Origin: an uncultured Flavobacteriaceae bacterium
Lineage (GTDB): Bacteria; Bacteroidota; Bacteroidia; Flavobacteriales; Flavobacteriaceae
NCBI GenBank assembly: GCA_947500585.1
Contig: CANMSN010000022.1
Location: 1-47,312 of the forward strand
DNA length: 47,312 nucleotides
Direction: 5' to 3'
The position numbers and the translations under genes were made by a program. The notes below the pieces were generated by a model, which was given only the letters and a program-made list of their open reading frames with translations, searched no databases and was not told the DNA's origin. Below, piece by piece: positions 46,701 to 47,312 of the stretch. The first letter of the stretch is position 1. The number at the start of each line of letters is the position of its first letter.

Positions 46701-47151
46701 CATCAAAACTTGTAGTAGTACCATTATTAGAATTTTTTTCTATTATGTTTACACCCGACATTGGTAAACCATTAGGATCATAAATGATTCCTTTTACCTC
46801 GATCTCTTGTAGCTGATTCCCTTGGGGAATATCATCAATAAAAGCGGGCAATTTCTTTTTTATGATAATATCATTTTCAGAAATCTTAAAACTAATATTG
46901 GCACTAGACAAACTATATTCAATCAATTTAGATACTAAAATTTCTCCTCTCTTGAGTTGAATTTTTGGAGTGTTTTTAAATATTTTTTTTGGATAAATGA
47001 AGCGATAATCTGTATGCCGCTTAATTATTTTAAATACTTGATTTACTGTTACAAGTTGGTCTTGATCAATCATAATTTTTTCTTGCGAAAAAGTCTTCTC
47101 AGTTGCAAAACCAAAAACAGTTAAACACAATAAAAAGATAAATGCCTTCAT
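43795..47151 (-). CDS. CUT-type TonB-dependent receptor with STN-like domain, no SusD partner
   Basis: A 1118-residue outer-membrane receptor with a Sec signal to about 22. An STN-like domain follows at about 27-99 (LVTVNQVFKIIKRHTDYRFI, IIIKKK), then a carboxypeptidase-regulatory-like domain at about 118-190 (VKGIIYDPNGLPMSGVNIIE). The plug begins at about 197 (EIIITGGLRSSELKAVRLKR) and contains NVVDALQRVPGVQVERD, RVSVRGVGPQFVSVTINGR, PEVINSVLVYKTPEA and GLGGTVDFQTLRPL. These last motifs are those of the TonB-dependent receptors of carbohydrate loci in Xanthomonas and Caulobacter (TIGR01782-like) rather than SusC. The long barrel ends WTFGFRYGF. It is the first gene of the PUL in transcription order and has no SusD next to it. 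It may bring in a smaller or different product of the same glycan than SusCD does. Confidence 0.88.
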   Translation of the reverse strand: MKAFIFLLCLTVFGFATEKTFSQEKIMIDQDQLVTVNQVFKIIKRHTDYRFIYPKKIFKNTPKIQLKRGEILVSKLIEYSLSSANISFKISENDIIIKKKLPAFIDDIPQGNQLQEIEVKGIIYDPNGLPMSGVNIIEKNSNNGTTTSFDGKFSIKVANENAFLIISYIGFSEKEVSIKNKTDIRVTLLESADQLDEIIITGGLRSSELKAVRLKREAAFIIEAITPEEIGNFSDDNVVDALQRVPGVQVERDDTGTSGDRVSVRGVGPQFVSVTINGRTPFSAGNEGTADFRQFNLGILPPEVINSVLVYKTPEAGLVESGLGGTVDFQTLRPLNTKYKNERNFFGAVNLRGEVNDALDNEELTPRISVILGGKTKDGKLGAYASVITSESKRSRDFVLMRGSLRDVRVDTNGNGVYNPNVDEVIPDVRTINSVGLNPIREKQKRLGLSSAIQWKPIEGLDIMADVTYVKFDNNSFRDVGRPTFNQGGGQSIYNTNTVWAPGSFILEDGFMKFLDFNGASRSTGRLVIQSIQYDDETDNVVGGLNAEWSNDNWKISADYSISNLDYILNLRSYGTSIANVLDQTEIIYDGTGTVPKFTFGNDALDPANYTYGGNRLNEVQLIADNNAFRLDLNHKIDSNVSIDFGGRYSFTELDSRVATSATTFRPDTDQVAAFIAAGGIGIKDNFIPEENVISQYPTVNKDLFVALNPGFYAQRAGSVFEGDLFDAEDGDFNLDRGRSFAINEKTLAFYSQLNFEDNFGGLPFKGNFGLRAVRTSIKADAYTAVTLLDPLNVLDPVFDEFIEATTTSDRWDVLPNLNLNLELSKRLNYRFSISKVITRPNLEHLIPRNDVNTLNPDSGVLDPNNPEYIENLDERSRGEIIAGNPDLKPYAAWQLDNTIEWYTKWGGAFVLSGFYKKIDDFIFTQTIEAQPYPGNDNLGLNLPSSSQEQLYNITTPINFSDAKLYGFEIGFNQAFTFLPSPLDGLGLRANFTHIESNFVEDVGDVDEGFPGSSENSFTSVLYYDKYGIGVRVAYTQRSDYLRQLGGGADIRANTQFTDGIQQLNIRLSYNIFRNAQISVNGSNILDNVRRDYLGNSSNTWNYITLDRIWTFGFRYGF

Positions 47152-47312
47152 AATGGTTTGTAAGTACTGTTTCTTAATTAAAAAACAACCTTTAAGAATT
47201 TAATTTTTCACAAATTTGAATTGTTAGTTATACGTTTTAATTAATAATCTAAAGGGGCAAAGTTCGATAGTGCAAAATGTCAAAACTTTGTTCCCTTTTT
47301 TCTTTTTTATAT
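47152..47312. promoter_or_regulatory. Upstream region of the PUL with a terminator-like hairpin
   Basis: No gene is seen in this last 161 bp. CAAAGTT (47258-47264, preceded by GGGG) can pair with AACTTTG (47284-47290, followed by TTCCC), and a T-rich run (47296-47308) follows on the plus strand. This is a plus-strand terminator-like layout or a 5' regulatory hairpin. No clear minus-strand TTTG / TAnnTTTG promoter was found. Confidence 0.4.

Overview
The window looks like the chromosome of a marine, AT-rich member of the Bacteroidota, most likely a Flavobacteriaceae alga-degrader. The evidence is several SusC/SusD pairs, type IX secretion (T9SS) C-terminal sorting domains, many short lipobox signal peptides, a TTTG / TAnnTTTG promoter, and a large sulfatase-rich polysaccharide utilisation locus (PUL). 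Apart from the first 2 kb every gene is on the minus strand, so transcription runs from high to low coordinates.

Left end (1-2150, plus strand): a small lipoprotein gene and a small membrane-protein gene that carries one in-frame stop codon. They are separated by a long imperfect palindrome that resembles the recombination repeats of gene-cassette arrays. A plus-strand terminator follows.

Central operon (2155-12979, minus strand): ECF sigma factor, FecR-type anti-sigma factor, SusC-type TonB receptor with an STN signalling domain, SusD-like lipoprotein, an unrecognised 490-residue lipoprotein, a di-haem MauG/cytochrome c peroxidase-like lipoprotein, and a T9SS-exported ELWxxDGT-repeat protein. 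This is a self-regulated uptake system of unknown substrate. A good housekeeping-type promoter lies just upstream of fecR.

Boundary (12980-14620): a C-terminally truncated single-stranded-DNA-binding protein gene and about 1 kb without coding signal. This may be the remnant of a mobile element.

PUL (14621-47151, minus strand), in transcription order: a CUT-type TonB receptor without SusD; two tandemly duplicated GH141-like beta-helix enzymes with CBM6-like modules and T9SS signals; two S1 sulfatases; an acetylesterase (SASA type); a GH97 enzyme; a GH43/117-like five-bladed propeller protein; SusC; SusD; a GH97-sulfatase fusion protein; a GH36 alpha-galactosidase; and a GH95 alpha-L-fucosidase/galactosidase. 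Together these point to an O-acetylated, sulfated, fucose- and alpha-galactose-containing glycan such as a brown-algal galactofucan. That substrate is inferred, not shown. The predicted flow is extracellular attack by the two T9SS-exported GH141-like proteins, import by SusCD and/or the CUT-type receptor, then periplasmic desulfation, deacetylation and exo-cleavage.

Most unusual points: the GH97-sulfatase fusion; GH97 catalytic sites that differ from SusB in both copies; a 326-bp CBM6 repeat differing at one base; an identifiable tandem-duplication junction; a perfect 30-bp palindrome between susD and the downstream enzymes; and the nonsense-interrupted gene beside the cassette-like palindrome.
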